Below are positions 7,642 to 14,403 of a stretch of 24,316 nt of DNA, piece after piece. A program made the translations under genes and the position numbers. Every line of letters starts with the position of its first letter. The stretch's first letter is position 1. Source of the DNA: Pseudomonadota bacterium (GTDB lineage: Bacteria; Pseudomonadota; Gammaproteobacteria; Burkholderiales; Thiobacillaceae); NCBI GenBank assembly GCA_030836725.1, contig JAUPLV010000008.1:1-24316 (forward strand), read 5' to 3'. Under the pieces are notes generated by a model. It worked only from the letters and a program-made list of their open reading frames with translations. It was not told the DNA's origin and ran no database searches.

Positions 7642-8378
7642 CGACGGCCTTCAGCGATTACATCGTCTACGTGGACGAAAGCGGCGACCACAGTCTGGAA
7701 TCGGTCAATCCCGAATACCCGCTGTTCGTATTGTCGTTCTGCATTTTTCTCAAGAACGCCTATGCCAGCACGATGACGCCCGCTGTACGCAAGCTGAAAT
7801 TCGAGACATTTGGCCACGATATGGTGGTGTTGCACGAGATCGATATCCGCAAGAAGAAGGGGGCTTTCGCGAAATTGGGCAAGGATGCACGGGAAGGCTT
7901 CCTGAACACCTTGACCGACATCATTGAAGCCGCCGATTTCAGGCTGGTCGCAGTGGTGATCGACAAACACAAGCTAAAAGCCCGATACGCCACCCCGGAG
8001 CATCCCTATCATCTGGCGATGGAATTTGGGCTGGAGCGCATCTACCGCTATCTGAAAAGCATGGGGCAGGATGGACGGCTGACGCATCTGGTCTGCGAGG
8101 CACGAGGTGCAAAGGAAGATGCCGAGCTTGAACTGGAGTTCCGCCGTATTCGGGATGGCCGGAATATCTTCAACAAACCATTACCGTTTGAATTGGTGGT
8201 GGCAGACAAGAAAACCAACTCAGAGGGTATGCAGCTTGCAGATTTGACTGCACGCCCCATAGGCTTGTCGGTTTTACGACCTGAACAGGTCAACCGTACG
8301 CATGCTGTGCTGGAAAAGAAATTTTGCCGGGATGGCAATGGCATTAAAGCGGGGATTGGATTGAAAGTGTTCCCCTAG
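7638..8378 (+). CDS. DUF3800 domain-containing protein
   Basis: The 246-residue protein carries the DUF3800 hallmarks: an N-terminal strand with YVDESGD (D13-E14), an acidic residue in the middle strand LVCEARG (E154), and C-terminal MQLADLTA (D202). Together these suggest an RNase H-like fold with acidic metal ligands. The biochemical role is not established. DUF3800 genes are often found in mobile or defence settings. The start ATG overlaps the restriction-modification stop by 4 nt (ATGA), so the two are probably translationally coupled. Base composition, especially in the second half, looks less GC-rich than in neighbouring genes, in keeping with foreign origin. No strong terminator follows. 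Confidence 0.85.
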   Translation: MTTAFSDYIVYVDESGDHSLESVNPEYPLFVLSFCIFLKNAYASTMTPAVRKLKFETFGHDMVVLHEIDIRKKKGAFAKLGKDAREGFLNTLTDIIEAADFRLVAVVIDKHKLKARYATPEHPYHLAMEFGLERIYRYLKSMGQDGRLTHLVCEARGAKEDAELELEFRRIRDGRNIFNKPLPFELVVADKKTNSEGMQLADLTARPIGLSVLRPEQVNRTHAVLEKKFCRDGNGIKAGIGLKVFP

Positions 8379-8506
8379 AAAGTCGAAGGGCCTCCGGGTA
8401 GTCCCAGAAGCCCAACGCCGATCGGGTAGTCCCAATCCACTTGCGGCCAATATAAACAACTTGCTTACTGAAAGTCAACCACACGTATGCCCCCACTCTA
8501 GCAGGC
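8379..8506. other. Non-coding stretch after the DUF3800 gene
   Basis: No credible gene was found. The only structure seen is a direct repeat of CGGGTAGTCCCA at 8395-8406 and 8423-8434, 28 bp apart. The base composition is patchy, with an AT-rich piece at 8448-8470. It looks like junction DNA beside the ampG remnant. Confidence 0.4.
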
Positions 8507-8572
8507 CACCTCTGGCTCAACGCCCTCAAGGTCTACGCCTACCCGCGCGTCATACGGCGCGCATCCATTTAA
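8507..8572 (+). pseudogene. Decayed 5' fragment of an ampG-like gene
   Basis: Bases 8512-8536 are identical to 9654-9678 near the start of the intact ampG. Similarity continues with scattered changes to about 8555. In the matching frame the fragment reads LWLNALKVYAYPRVIRRASI and then stops (TAA 8570-8572). The intact protein reads WLNALKVYSHPRVVG. Downstream differences fall largely at codon third positions, so this looks like a diverged homologue rather than a recent copy. No start codon is in frame. It marks a recombination or insertion junction. Confidence 0.75.
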
Positions 8573-8829
8573 GTTTCATACGCTTTGAAGAATTGCTCGA
8601 CTTCGTCGGCGCTGGCGAGCTCGCCCCGGTCGGCTGCGGCGACGGCCTGTTTCAATGCTTCGATCTGCGGCGTGCGCCAGTCGAGATAATCGGCCAGCGC
8701 ATCGCTCGCGACGTTGGCCTGGGGACGACCGACCAGTTGCGCGTAGTTTTCCAGCCGGGCTTTCAGTTCGGTGGGCAGGCGCACGTTGAACTGCGCGGTG
8801 TTCGCCGGTGGTTGGGATTTGCTGCTCAT
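8569..8829 (-). CDS. Ribbon-helix-helix antitoxin-like protein (no partner toxin seen)
   Basis: The 86-residue protein has a short N-terminal strand (TAQFNVRLPTEL, residues 11-22), two helices typical of the CopG/Arc ribbon-helix-helix DNA-binding fold, and an acidic C-terminal helix (ASADEVEQFFKAYET) of the kind that wraps a ParE/RelE toxin. A clear AAGGAG ribosome-binding site precedes the ATG at 8829. The promoter region carries repeated TGCTA/TAGCA half-sites, which suggests autoregulation. A ParE/RelE gene would be expected immediately downstream, at lower coordinates. Instead the gene runs into the ampG remnant. It is therefore an orphan or a broken toxin-antitoxin module. Confidence 0.8.
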   Translation of the reverse strand: MSSKSQPPANTAQFNVRLPTELKARLENYAQLVGRPQANVASDALADYLDWRTPQIEALKQAVAAADRGELASADEVEQFFKAYET

Positions 8830-8852
8830 CGCGGACTCCTTGAGACGGGGTA

Positions 8853-8880
8853 TAGCAAAATGCTAGCACCGCACTAGCAT
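8853..8880 (-). promoter_or_regulatory. Operator/promoter of the ribbon-helix-helix gene
   Basis: A perfect 7-bp inverted repeat, ATGCTAG (8860-8866) and CTAGCAT (8874-8880), is flanked by a third half-site TAGCA (8853-8857). Three TGCTA/TAGCA half-sites are usual for cooperative ribbon-helix-helix binding. On the minus strand TGCTATACC lies here as a possible extended -10, so the site would overlap the promoter it represses. Confidence 0.6.
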
Positions 8881-8951
8881 TCCACCAAACCGCGTTGCAG
8901 GTCGGCCGCCGGAGCTTCCACCCCCTTGGCTTATGCCGCATCGCGGACTAA

Positions 8952-8967
8952 TATAACAACCGTTATA
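8952..8967 (+). promoter_or_regulatory. Operator/promoter of the AbrB-Doc module
   Basis: TATAAC (8952-8957) and GTTATA (8962-8967) form a perfect inverted repeat with a 4-nt spacer, 17 bp upstream of the antitoxin ATG. The AT-rich arms contain -10-like hexamers. A GGGAG ribosome-binding site lies just downstream. It is likely the autoregulatory site bound by the antitoxin. Confidence 0.55.
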
Positions 8968-8984
8968 ACCAACGGGAGTCTGCG

Positions 8985-9209
8985 ATGCATGCCCTGAAAC
9001 TCACCCAGATCGGCAATTCGGTCGGCCTGATCCTGCCCAAGGAAGTGCTGGCACGCCTGAAACTTGAAAAAGGCGACACGGTGTTTGTGACCGAGACACC
9101 GGAGGGGGTGGCGATGACGCCGTATGACCCCGGCCTGGAAGAACAGATCGAAGCGGGCCGCGCTTTCATGCGCGATTTCCGGGACACCTTTCACGAACTG
9201 GCCAAGTAA
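8985..9209 (+). CDS. AbrB/MazE-type (SpoVT-AbrB fold) antitoxin
   Basis: The 74-residue protein has the swapped-hairpin DNA-binding fold of AbrB/MazE: LKLTQIGNSVGLILPKEVLARLKLEKGDTVFVTETPEGV. The C-terminal tail is helical and acidic (PGLEEQIEAGRAFMRDFRDTFHELAK) and is expected to bind and mask the toxin. The stop codon is immediately followed by the ATG of the Doc toxin with no gap, so the two are coupled. An inverted repeat lies in its promoter. It is unlike the Phd antitoxin that partners Doc in phage P1. Confidence 0.9.
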   Translation: MHALKLTQIGNSVGLILPKEVLARLKLEKGDTVFVTETPEGVAMTPYDPGLEEQIEAGRAFMRDFRDTFHELAK

Positions 9210-9602
9210 ATGGCGCGCGACTGGAGATGGTTCGACAAGCGCGCCCTGCTGTTGCTGCACGACGAGAGCCTGGCCGAACACGGCGGCTTGCCGGGCTTGC
9301 GCGACGAGGGTCTGCTCGATTCCGCGCTGGCACGGCCGCTCAATCTGGCGGCGTACGGCGAGCCGGATGTGTGCGAACTGGCTGCGTCTTATTGCGTCGG
9401 CCTCGCAAAGAATCATCCTTTTGTCGATGGCAACAAGCGCGCCGCCTTTCTCGCCCTGGGCTTGTTTCTCTACTCGAATGGGCAGCGGCTGACCGCCACC
9501 CAGGCTGAAGCCACCCTCGCCGTATTGGCCGTCGCCGCCAGCGAGTGGGACGAAGCCACGCTCGCCGCCTGGCTGCGTTCGCACACCGCGCCGCGCGGCT
9601 GA
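9210..9602 (+). CDS. doc: Doc-type Fic toxin (death on curing)
   Basis: The 130-residue protein is close in size to P1 Doc (126). The Fic core motif is HPFVDGNKR (H69-R77), matching HxFx(D/N)xNKR of Doc proteins. Upstream it has the helical cap GLRDEGLLDSALARP typical of the family. P1 Doc phosphorylates EF-Tu and stops translation, and the same activity is inferred here. All motif residues needed are present. The start codon directly abuts the antitoxin stop. The intact ampG begins 40 bp downstream. Confidence 0.92.
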   Translation: MARDWRWFDKRALLLLHDESLAEHGGLPGLRDEGLLDSALARPLNLAAYGEPDVCELAASYCVGLAKNHPFVDGNKRAAFLALGLFLYSNGQRLTATQAEATLAVLAVAASEWDEATLAAWLRSHTAPRG

Positions 9603-9642
9603 CAACGGTTCTCCTCTCTCCATTCACGACGCTCCTTTCTCC

Positions 9643-10992
9643 ATGTCCCATCCCTGGCTCAACGCCCTCAAGGTCTACTCCCATCCGCGTGTCGTCGGCA
9701 TGCTGTTCCTCGGCTTTTCCGCCGGGCTGCCGCTGCTGCTGGTGCTGGGCACGCTGTCGTTCTGGCTGTCGGAAGCGGGCATCGCGCGGGCAACGATCGG
9801 GCACTTGAGCTGGGTGGGGCTGGCCTACGGCTTCAAGTTCCTGTGGTCGCCGCTGGTGGACCGGCTGCCGCTGCCGTTCCTGACGGCGCGGCTGGGCAAG
9901 CGGCGGGCGTGGCTGCTGCTGTCGCAGGTCTGCATCGCCGCCGCGCTCTTGGGGATGGCCAACACCGACCCGGCGCAGAACCTGACGCACATGGTGTACT
10001 TGGCGCTGGCGGTGGCGTTCGCCTCGGCGACGCAGGACATCGCGCTCGACGCCTACCGCATCGAGGCGGTGGAGATCGAGAAGCAGGGGGCGATGGCGGC
10101 GACCTATCAGGCGGGCTACCGCATCGCGATGATCACGGCGGGTGCCGGCGCGCTGTGGATCGCGGCAGCTTTCGACCCCAGCGAGGCGACCTACGATTTC
10201 CGCCCCTGGCAAGTGGCCTACACGGTGATGGCGGCGCTGATGGCGGTCGGCATGTTGACCACGCTGATCATCCGCGAACCGGAAAAGCAGATTTCCAGCG
10301 TCACCACCGAGCGCGAGGCGCACACGCGGCAACGCTTTGCCGCCGCCGGATTGCGCGGCTGGCCGCTGACCGCCGCGGCGTGGTTCTACAGCGCGGTGCT
10401 GGCGCCCTTCATCGATTTCATCCAGCGCTACAAATGGCAGGCCATGCTGATGCTGGCGCTGATCGCCGTCTATCGCATCTCGGACGTGGTGATGGGGGTG
10501 ATGAGCAATCCCTTCTACCAGGAAATGGGCTTCACCAAGGACGAGGTGGCGACGGTGTCCAAGGTCTACGGCGTCATCATGACCATCGCCGGCGCCGGTC
10601 TCGGCGGCCTGCTGGTGATGCGCATGGGCGTGATGCGCACGCTATTCCTCGGCGCGGTGCTGTCGGCGGCAACCAACCTGCTGTTCGTGTGGCTGGCCGG
10701 TCGTGGCCACGATGTCGGCGCGCTGGTGTTCACGGTGTCGGCGGACAATCTCTCCGCCGGCATCGCCTCCAGCGCCTTCGTCGCCTACCTGTCCAGCCTG
10801 GTGAACCAGGCCTATTCGGCGACGCAGTACGCGCTGTTCACCTCGGTGATGCTGCTCTTGCCCAAGTTCATCGCCGGCTTTTCCGGCGAGTTCGTCGATG
10901 CGTATGGCTGGGCGAGCTTCTTCACCGGCACGGCGCTGATCGGGGCGCCGGTGTTGCTGCTGGTGTGGCTGGTGGGGCGACTGAAAACCTGA
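9643..10992 (+). CDS. ampG: AmpG-like muropeptide permease (MFS)
   Basis: This 449-residue major-facilitator inner-membrane protein has about 12 hydrophobic segments. AmpG proteins import anhydromuropeptides for peptidoglycan recycling. Family features are the N-terminal LFLGFSAGLPLLLVLGTLSFWLSEAGI, the segment FLWSPLVDR, and SATQDIALDAYRIE. The protein is slightly shorter than E. coli AmpG (491). The start at 9643 (MSHPWLNALKVYSHPR) is supported by the AmpG-like N-terminus, although the ribosome-binding site is weak. A decayed copy of this 5' end lies about 1.1 kb upstream. A GxxExxY cassette begins 5 bp after its stop. The substrate is inferred from family. Confidence 0.87.
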   Translation: MSHPWLNALKVYSHPRVVGMLFLGFSAGLPLLLVLGTLSFWLSEAGIARATIGHLSWVGLAYGFKFLWSPLVDRLPLPFLTARLGKRRAWLLLSQVCIAAALLGMANTDPAQNLTHMVYLALAVAFASATQDIALDAYRIEAVEIEKQGAMAATYQAGYRIAMITAGAGALWIAAAFDPSEATYDFRPWQVAYTVMAALMAVGMLTTLIIREPEKQISSVTTEREAHTRQRFAAAGLRGWPLTAAAWFYSAVLAPFIDFIQRYKWQAMLMLALIAVYRISDVVMGVMSNPFYQEMGFTKDEVATVSKVYGVIMTIAGAGLGGLLVMRMGVMRTLFLGAVLSAATNLLFVWLAGRGHDVGALVFTVSADNLSAGIASSAFVAYLSSLVNQAYSATQYALFTSVMLLLPKFIAGFSGEFVDAYGWASFFTGTALIGAPVLLLVWLVGRLKT

Positions 10993-10997
10993 AAACC

Positions 10998-11036
10998 TTT
11001 TTTGTCCGCGAAGGTCGCGAAGGGGCGCGAAGAAAA
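10998..11036 (+). repeat. Left inverted-repeat arm of the GxxExxY cassette
   Basis: This 39-bp arm matches the reverse complement of 11449-11487 at 37 of 39 positions (differences at arm positions 7 and 18). It contains three CGCGAAG repeats and ends in A/T runs. It begins 5 bp after the ampG stop. Confidence 0.85.
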
Positions 11037-11052
11037 AACAAGGCAGAATAAA

Positions 11053-11436
11053 ATGGATGAGCTGGTTTTTCGGGAAGAGGTTTATGCGGTCGTGGGAGCG
11101 GCGATCGAGGTGCATCGCGAGCTGGGGGCGGGGTTTCTGGAGGCGGTTTATCAGGAAGCGATGGAGCGGGAGCTTGGATGTCGTGAAATTGCGTTCGAAT
11201 CGCAGCGTGAGTTGGTGATTCATTACAGGGGCCAGCCTCTGAGCAAAGCTTATATCTGCGACCTCCTGTGTTTCGGCAAGGTGCTGGTTGAACTGAAGGC
11301 GATGGACAGGCTGACCGGTCGGGAAGAAGCCCAACTCATCAATTACCTCAAGTCGTCGGGTTTGCCCGTAGGCCTGCTGATCAATTTCGGCTCCCACGGC
11401 AAACTGGAATGGCGACGCCTCGTAAAATCCCAATGA
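11053..11436 (+). CDS. GxxExxY family protein (PD-(D/E)XK nuclease-like)
   Basis: The 127-residue protein carries the name-giving motif GAGFLEAVYQ (G27 to Y33) and a C-terminal PD-(D/E)XK-like core: D70 in YICDLL, E80-X-K82 in VLVELKA, then Q94 in EEAQLINYL. This fits a small restriction-endonuclease-like fold, but no function has been established for the family. The ATG at 11053 is chosen because homology starts at MDELVFREEV. The frame is open upstream through the repeat arm. Its base and codon use is less GC-biased than ampG. It is the only gene between two inverted-repeat arms, so it was probably acquired as a unit. Confidence 0.85.
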   Translation: MDELVFREEVYAVVGAAIEVHRELGAGFLEAVYQEAMERELGCREIAFESQRELVIHYRGQPLSKAYICDLLCFGKVLVELKAMDRLTGREEAQLINYLKSSGLPVGLLINFGSHGKLEWRRLVKSQ

Positions 11437-11448
11437 TTTCTCCCTGGC

Positions 11449-11487
11449 TTTTCTTCGCGCCCCTTCGCGCCCTTCGCGGATAAAAAA
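11449..11487 (-). repeat. Right inverted-repeat arm of the GxxExxY cassette
   Basis: This is the reverse-complement partner of 10998-11036 (37 of 39 identical). It ends 3 bp before the ATG of the downstream membrane-protein gene, so it occupies that gene's expected ribosome-binding region. Confidence 0.85.
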
Positions 11488-11490
11488 ACA

Positions 11491-12171
11491 ATGATCGAAT
11501 TCTCCCTGCTCACCGCCCTCCTCGCCGGCCTGCTCGGCGGCGTGCACTGCGTCGGCATGTGCGGCGGCATCGTCGCCGCGTTTTCGTTCCGGGCCGACGG
11601 CACGCATCCGCCGTTCCGCCTGCACCTGGCCTACAACCTGGGGCGGGTAGCCTCCTACATGATGTTCGGTGCGCTGGCCGGCGCGCTCGGCGCCTCGCTC
11701 AAGCTGACCGGGTTCGCGCCGGCGCAGACTGCGCTGTTCGTGCTGGCGCAGGGGGTGATGATTCTGCTCGGCCTGTATCTGGCCGGATTCAATCAGTGGG
11801 TGCTGGTGTTCGAGCGCGCTGGCGGCGCCTTGTGGAACAAGGTCAAGCCGCTGTTCCAGAAACTGCTGCCGGTCAGGTCGATGCCGCAGGCCGTGCTGGC
11901 CGGGATGGCCTGGGGATGGCTGCCTTGTGGGCTGGTGTATTCGGTGCTGGTATCGGCCGTGGCGGCGGGCAGCGCCACCTCGGGCGCGGCGCTGATGCTG
12001 GCTTTCGGCATCGGCACCCTGCCGAATCTTCTGGGGATGGGGCTGTTCGCCCGGCAGATCCAGCCTTTCATGCAGCAGCGCTGGGTACGCCGCACGGCGG
12101 GCCTGACGGTGGCGGGCTTCGGCGCGTGGGGGCTTGCAGCACTGGCTTATTCGATGCTCTCGACCACCTGA
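11491..12171 (+). CDS. TauE/SafE (DsbD_2-like) integral membrane protein
   Basis: The 226-residue protein has about six membrane segments. It opens with the cysteine motif GVHCVGMCGG (H19, C20, C24) and has a second conserved site WGWLPCGLVY (C146). This pattern is typical of the sulfite exporter TauE/SafE-DsbD_2 group, whose members are linked to thiol or metal handling and often occur near cbb3 oxidase genes. No such genes are seen here, so the substrate is open. No Shine-Dalgarno sequence is visible because the inverted-repeat arm ends 3 bp before the ATG. The 3' end overlaps the convergent DUF4153 gene by 25 bp. Confidence 0.82.
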   Translation: MIEFSLLTALLAGLLGGVHCVGMCGGIVAAFSFRADGTHPPFRLHLAYNLGRVASYMMFGALAGALGASLKLTGFAPAQTALFVLAQGVMILLGLYLAGFNQWVLVFERAGGALWNKVKPLFQKLLPVRSMPQAVLAGMAWGWLPCGLVYSVLVSAVAAGSATSGAALMLAFGIGTLPNLLGMGLFARQIQPFMQQRWVRRTAGLTVAGFGAWGLAALAYSMLSTT

Positions 12172-13934
12172 AACCGGGTTTTTCCGACACGCAGCGCATC
12201 CCAATGCAGGGGTTGCGCGGCGTAGGCGCCCGTCGCCAGTTCGGCGCGCAAGCTGTCGGATGCGCCTCGATCCCCGGCGATCAAATGGCCGACACGCTTC
12301 CACTGCCCCTGGCTTTGTGCGAATGCCTCGGGCTGAAATTCGTCCGGCGTCTTCCACAGCACCACTTCGTCCTGGCCGTCGCGGTCGAGATCGACCATCA
12401 GGATCATGCAGCGCAGGCGCACCTGATCGAGCGCGAAACAGCTTCCCGCACGTTGCCAGGATTCCCATTTCTTCACGTCCTGCTCAAGAAAATCGGCAAA
12501 GCCGGGAGGAATCGGCCGTCCGGCCGGATAGCTGTCGATGCGTTCGCTCAAGTCGGCAACCTGCTTGTCCGACTGGTTGAGCCCGCGATCGCGGTAACGT
12601 CCGGCAATGTTGAGCGCGTCTTCGGCCCGCAGGGCCAGTTTTTCGGGCTTGCCGTCGGCGCCGCGCTGTTGCATCAACGCGGTTAGCGCGTCATGCCCCG
12701 AGCGTTCCTGCTGGGCCAATGCCCCGACATCGAAGTCGTCGGCCGGCACCCGCCCCGATTCCAGCCGGGCCATCTGGTTGTTCGTCGCCAGACGATTGGC
12801 ATCCAAAGCGGGCGACAGCAGCAGCACAATGCCGGCACTCATGACCAGCGTCGCCACGATGTTGGCAGGCGCGATGCCGGGCATCCAGCGCGCACCCGCA
12901 CCCGTTCGCAGCGACAGCGCGTAGCCCGTGCCGTAGGCCAGCGCCACCGCTGCCGCCAGCACGCCCCAAATGCGGTCGGGCGTGAGCCCGTGCTGCAGGA
13001 TGCGCAGCCCCAGCGCCCACGCCGCCAGCGCCGCCACGGCCAGCAGCGCCAGCGCCGTGACCGGCAACACGCGGCGCAGGATGCGATTGAGAGCGGGCTC
13101 GATCCGCCCGTCCTGAAATGCGGAATTGAAAAAGGTAATCCAGAATGCCGCGAACCACAGCAGGAAAAATGCCGACAACCCCCGCTCGAACAGCTTGCCG
13201 ACGCCGGCAAGGCTGGTGAACACGAAGGCCGAACCGATCAGGCTGGCCACCGGCAGCAACCACACGGTAAGCGTCAGCCAGTGATTGCGCAGGGTGACGG
13301 TGAAGGCGGCGCGGCGCAGCCCCGAGCGCAGGCCCAGTGCGATCGACAGGGTGGTGACCGGGATGGCGAACCAGGACTCGCCGATGGTCCGCTTCGGCCA
13401 CTCCACGCCGATCAGGTGAAACAGCTGGGCGCCCAGCGTCAGCACCCCCCAGAACAGGCAGGTGAGCGCCCCCGCCTGCAGCGTGATGACGGCGTTGCGC
13501 CAGGCGTGCTCGAACAGGCGAGGATAATCCCAGCCGCCGAGGACGGCATCCGGCTTGCCCCGCGCCCAGCCGGAAACCAGCGGAACCAGCATGAAACTGA
13601 GCAGGCTCAGGCCGAAGAATGTCGCGGCCGGAGCAAGCTGCGGCCGGGTCGCGTCGGGCAGCGGAAAAACCATGCCGCCCTGATAGGCGCCAAGGCCGAA
13701 GACAAGCGCCCCGACGCCGAGCAGCAGGCGATAGGACGCTGTCCGGCTCAGCACGCCCTGGCCCCAGTACGCCACGAAAGGCAACAGCAGCGCGCTCAGC
13801 AGCACGGCGTTGAACAGCCACCCCCATTCCGGCGGCCAGAGCGTGTCCCGATGGCTTTTGTACAGGGCGTAAAGCACCGCGCCCTGGGCAATTCCAAGCC
13901 AGGTGGGGAAACGCGGGGCGGCCGGATCGGTCAT
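12147..13934 (-). CDS. DUF4153 domain-containing membrane protein
   Basis: The protein is about 595 residues. The first ~390 residues form roughly ten to twelve hydrophobic segments typical of DUF4153. The remaining ~200 residues are soluble and include a calcium-loop-like stretch DLDRDGQDEVVLW. Function is unknown. ATG at 13934 (MTDPAAPRFPTW) is chosen. The frame is open to 14009, but that part would overlap the DUF4426 gene and has no hydrophobic start. It is the last gene of the minus-strand operon, 40 bp after DUF4426, and overlaps the convergent TauE-like gene at the 3' end. Confidence 0.8.
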   Translation of the reverse strand: MTDPAAPRFPTWLGIAQGAVLYALYKSHRDTLWPPEWGWLFNAVLLSALLLPFVAYWGQGVLSRTASYRLLLGVGALVFGLGAYQGGMVFPLPDATRPQLAPAATFFGLSLLSFMLVPLVSGWARGKPDAVLGGWDYPRLFEHAWRNAVITLQAGALTCLFWGVLTLGAQLFHLIGVEWPKRTIGESWFAIPVTTLSIALGLRSGLRRAAFTVTLRNHWLTLTVWLLPVASLIGSAFVFTSLAGVGKLFERGLSAFFLLWFAAFWITFFNSAFQDGRIEPALNRILRRVLPVTALALLAVAALAAWALGLRILQHGLTPDRIWGVLAAAVALAYGTGYALSLRTGAGARWMPGIAPANIVATLVMSAGIVLLLSPALDANRLATNNQMARLESGRVPADDFDVGALAQQERSGHDALTALMQQRGADGKPEKLALRAEDALNIAGRYRDRGLNQSDKQVADLSERIDSYPAGRPIPPGFADFLEQDVKKWESWQRAGSCFALDQVRLRCMILMVDLDRDGQDEVVLWKTPDEFQPEAFAQSQGQWKRVGHLIAGDRGASDSLRAELATGAYAAQPLHWDALRVGKTRFQVVESIE

Positions 13935-13974
13935 CGGCGTCGGGCAGGTCAAGTCCGGCTGCGAAGCGAAGGGT

Positions 13975-14403
13975 TTACTTGTAGAACTTCTGGTCGAACA
14001 CCATCTCACGTTTCGGCTCGCCTTCCACTTCGACCGTGGCGGTGAACTTCAGGGTGTCGGGCGGGACGACGCGGAATTCGCCCAGGTAGTAAACGGCGGC
14101 GCCTTCCTTGACTTCGCGCATGGCGATATTGGCCAGTTGCTGGCTGAGGTTGGTGACATGGACGGTGATCCTGGCCGGCACCGGCGTCGGCGCGCCGACG
14201 GCGTTCTTCTTCAGCACCGACATGGTGACCAGGCCGCGCGTCTTGCTGCGCTCGATCTTGTAGGCGCGCGCGACCTCGGGCAGCAACTCGTCGGTGGTCA
14301 GCGCGTTGTAGTGGACTTCGAGCGGGCCGAATTTCTGCGAGATTTCGGCATGGGCGACAACCGCGGCCGAACACATGAACAGGATGGCGAACAGGCGTTT
14401 CAT
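13975..14403 (-). CDS. DUF4426 domain-containing periplasmic protein
   Basis: This 142-residue protein has a clear signal peptide (MKRLFAILFMCSAAVVAHA). The mature part reads FGPLEVHYNALTTDELLPEVARAYKIERSK and ends in the hydrophobic-basic tail MVFDQKFYK, as in DUF4426 proteins. Predominantly beta structure is likely. Function is unknown. Its ATG overlaps the stop of the upstream lipoprotein gene by 4 nt, so it is co-translated with the lipid-transport genes. This is suggestive but not proof of a shared role. Confidence 0.85.
   Translation of the reverse strand: MKRLFAILFMCSAAVVAHAEISQKFGPLEVHYNALTTDELLPEVARAYKIERSKTRGLVTMSVLKKNAVGAPTPVPARITVHVTNLSQQLANIAMREVKEGAAVYYLGEFRVVPPDTLKFTATVEVEGEPKREMVFDQKFYK

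Noticed and set aside
8395..8434. 12-bp direct repeat as an attachment site or target duplication
   Set aside because: The two copies are only 28 bp apart and do not bracket any gene, so they cannot be the ends of an inserted element.
8274..8529. Short minus-strand frames downstream of the ribbon-helix-helix gene as its missing toxin
   Set aside because: They overlap the end of DUF3800 or the ampG remnant, do not resemble ParE/RelE, and lack ribosome-binding sites.
12693..14045. Long plus-strand frame over the DUF4153 gene
   Set aside because: The Arg/Gln-rich translation has no recognisable domain. The minus-strand frame has membrane segments and a family match.
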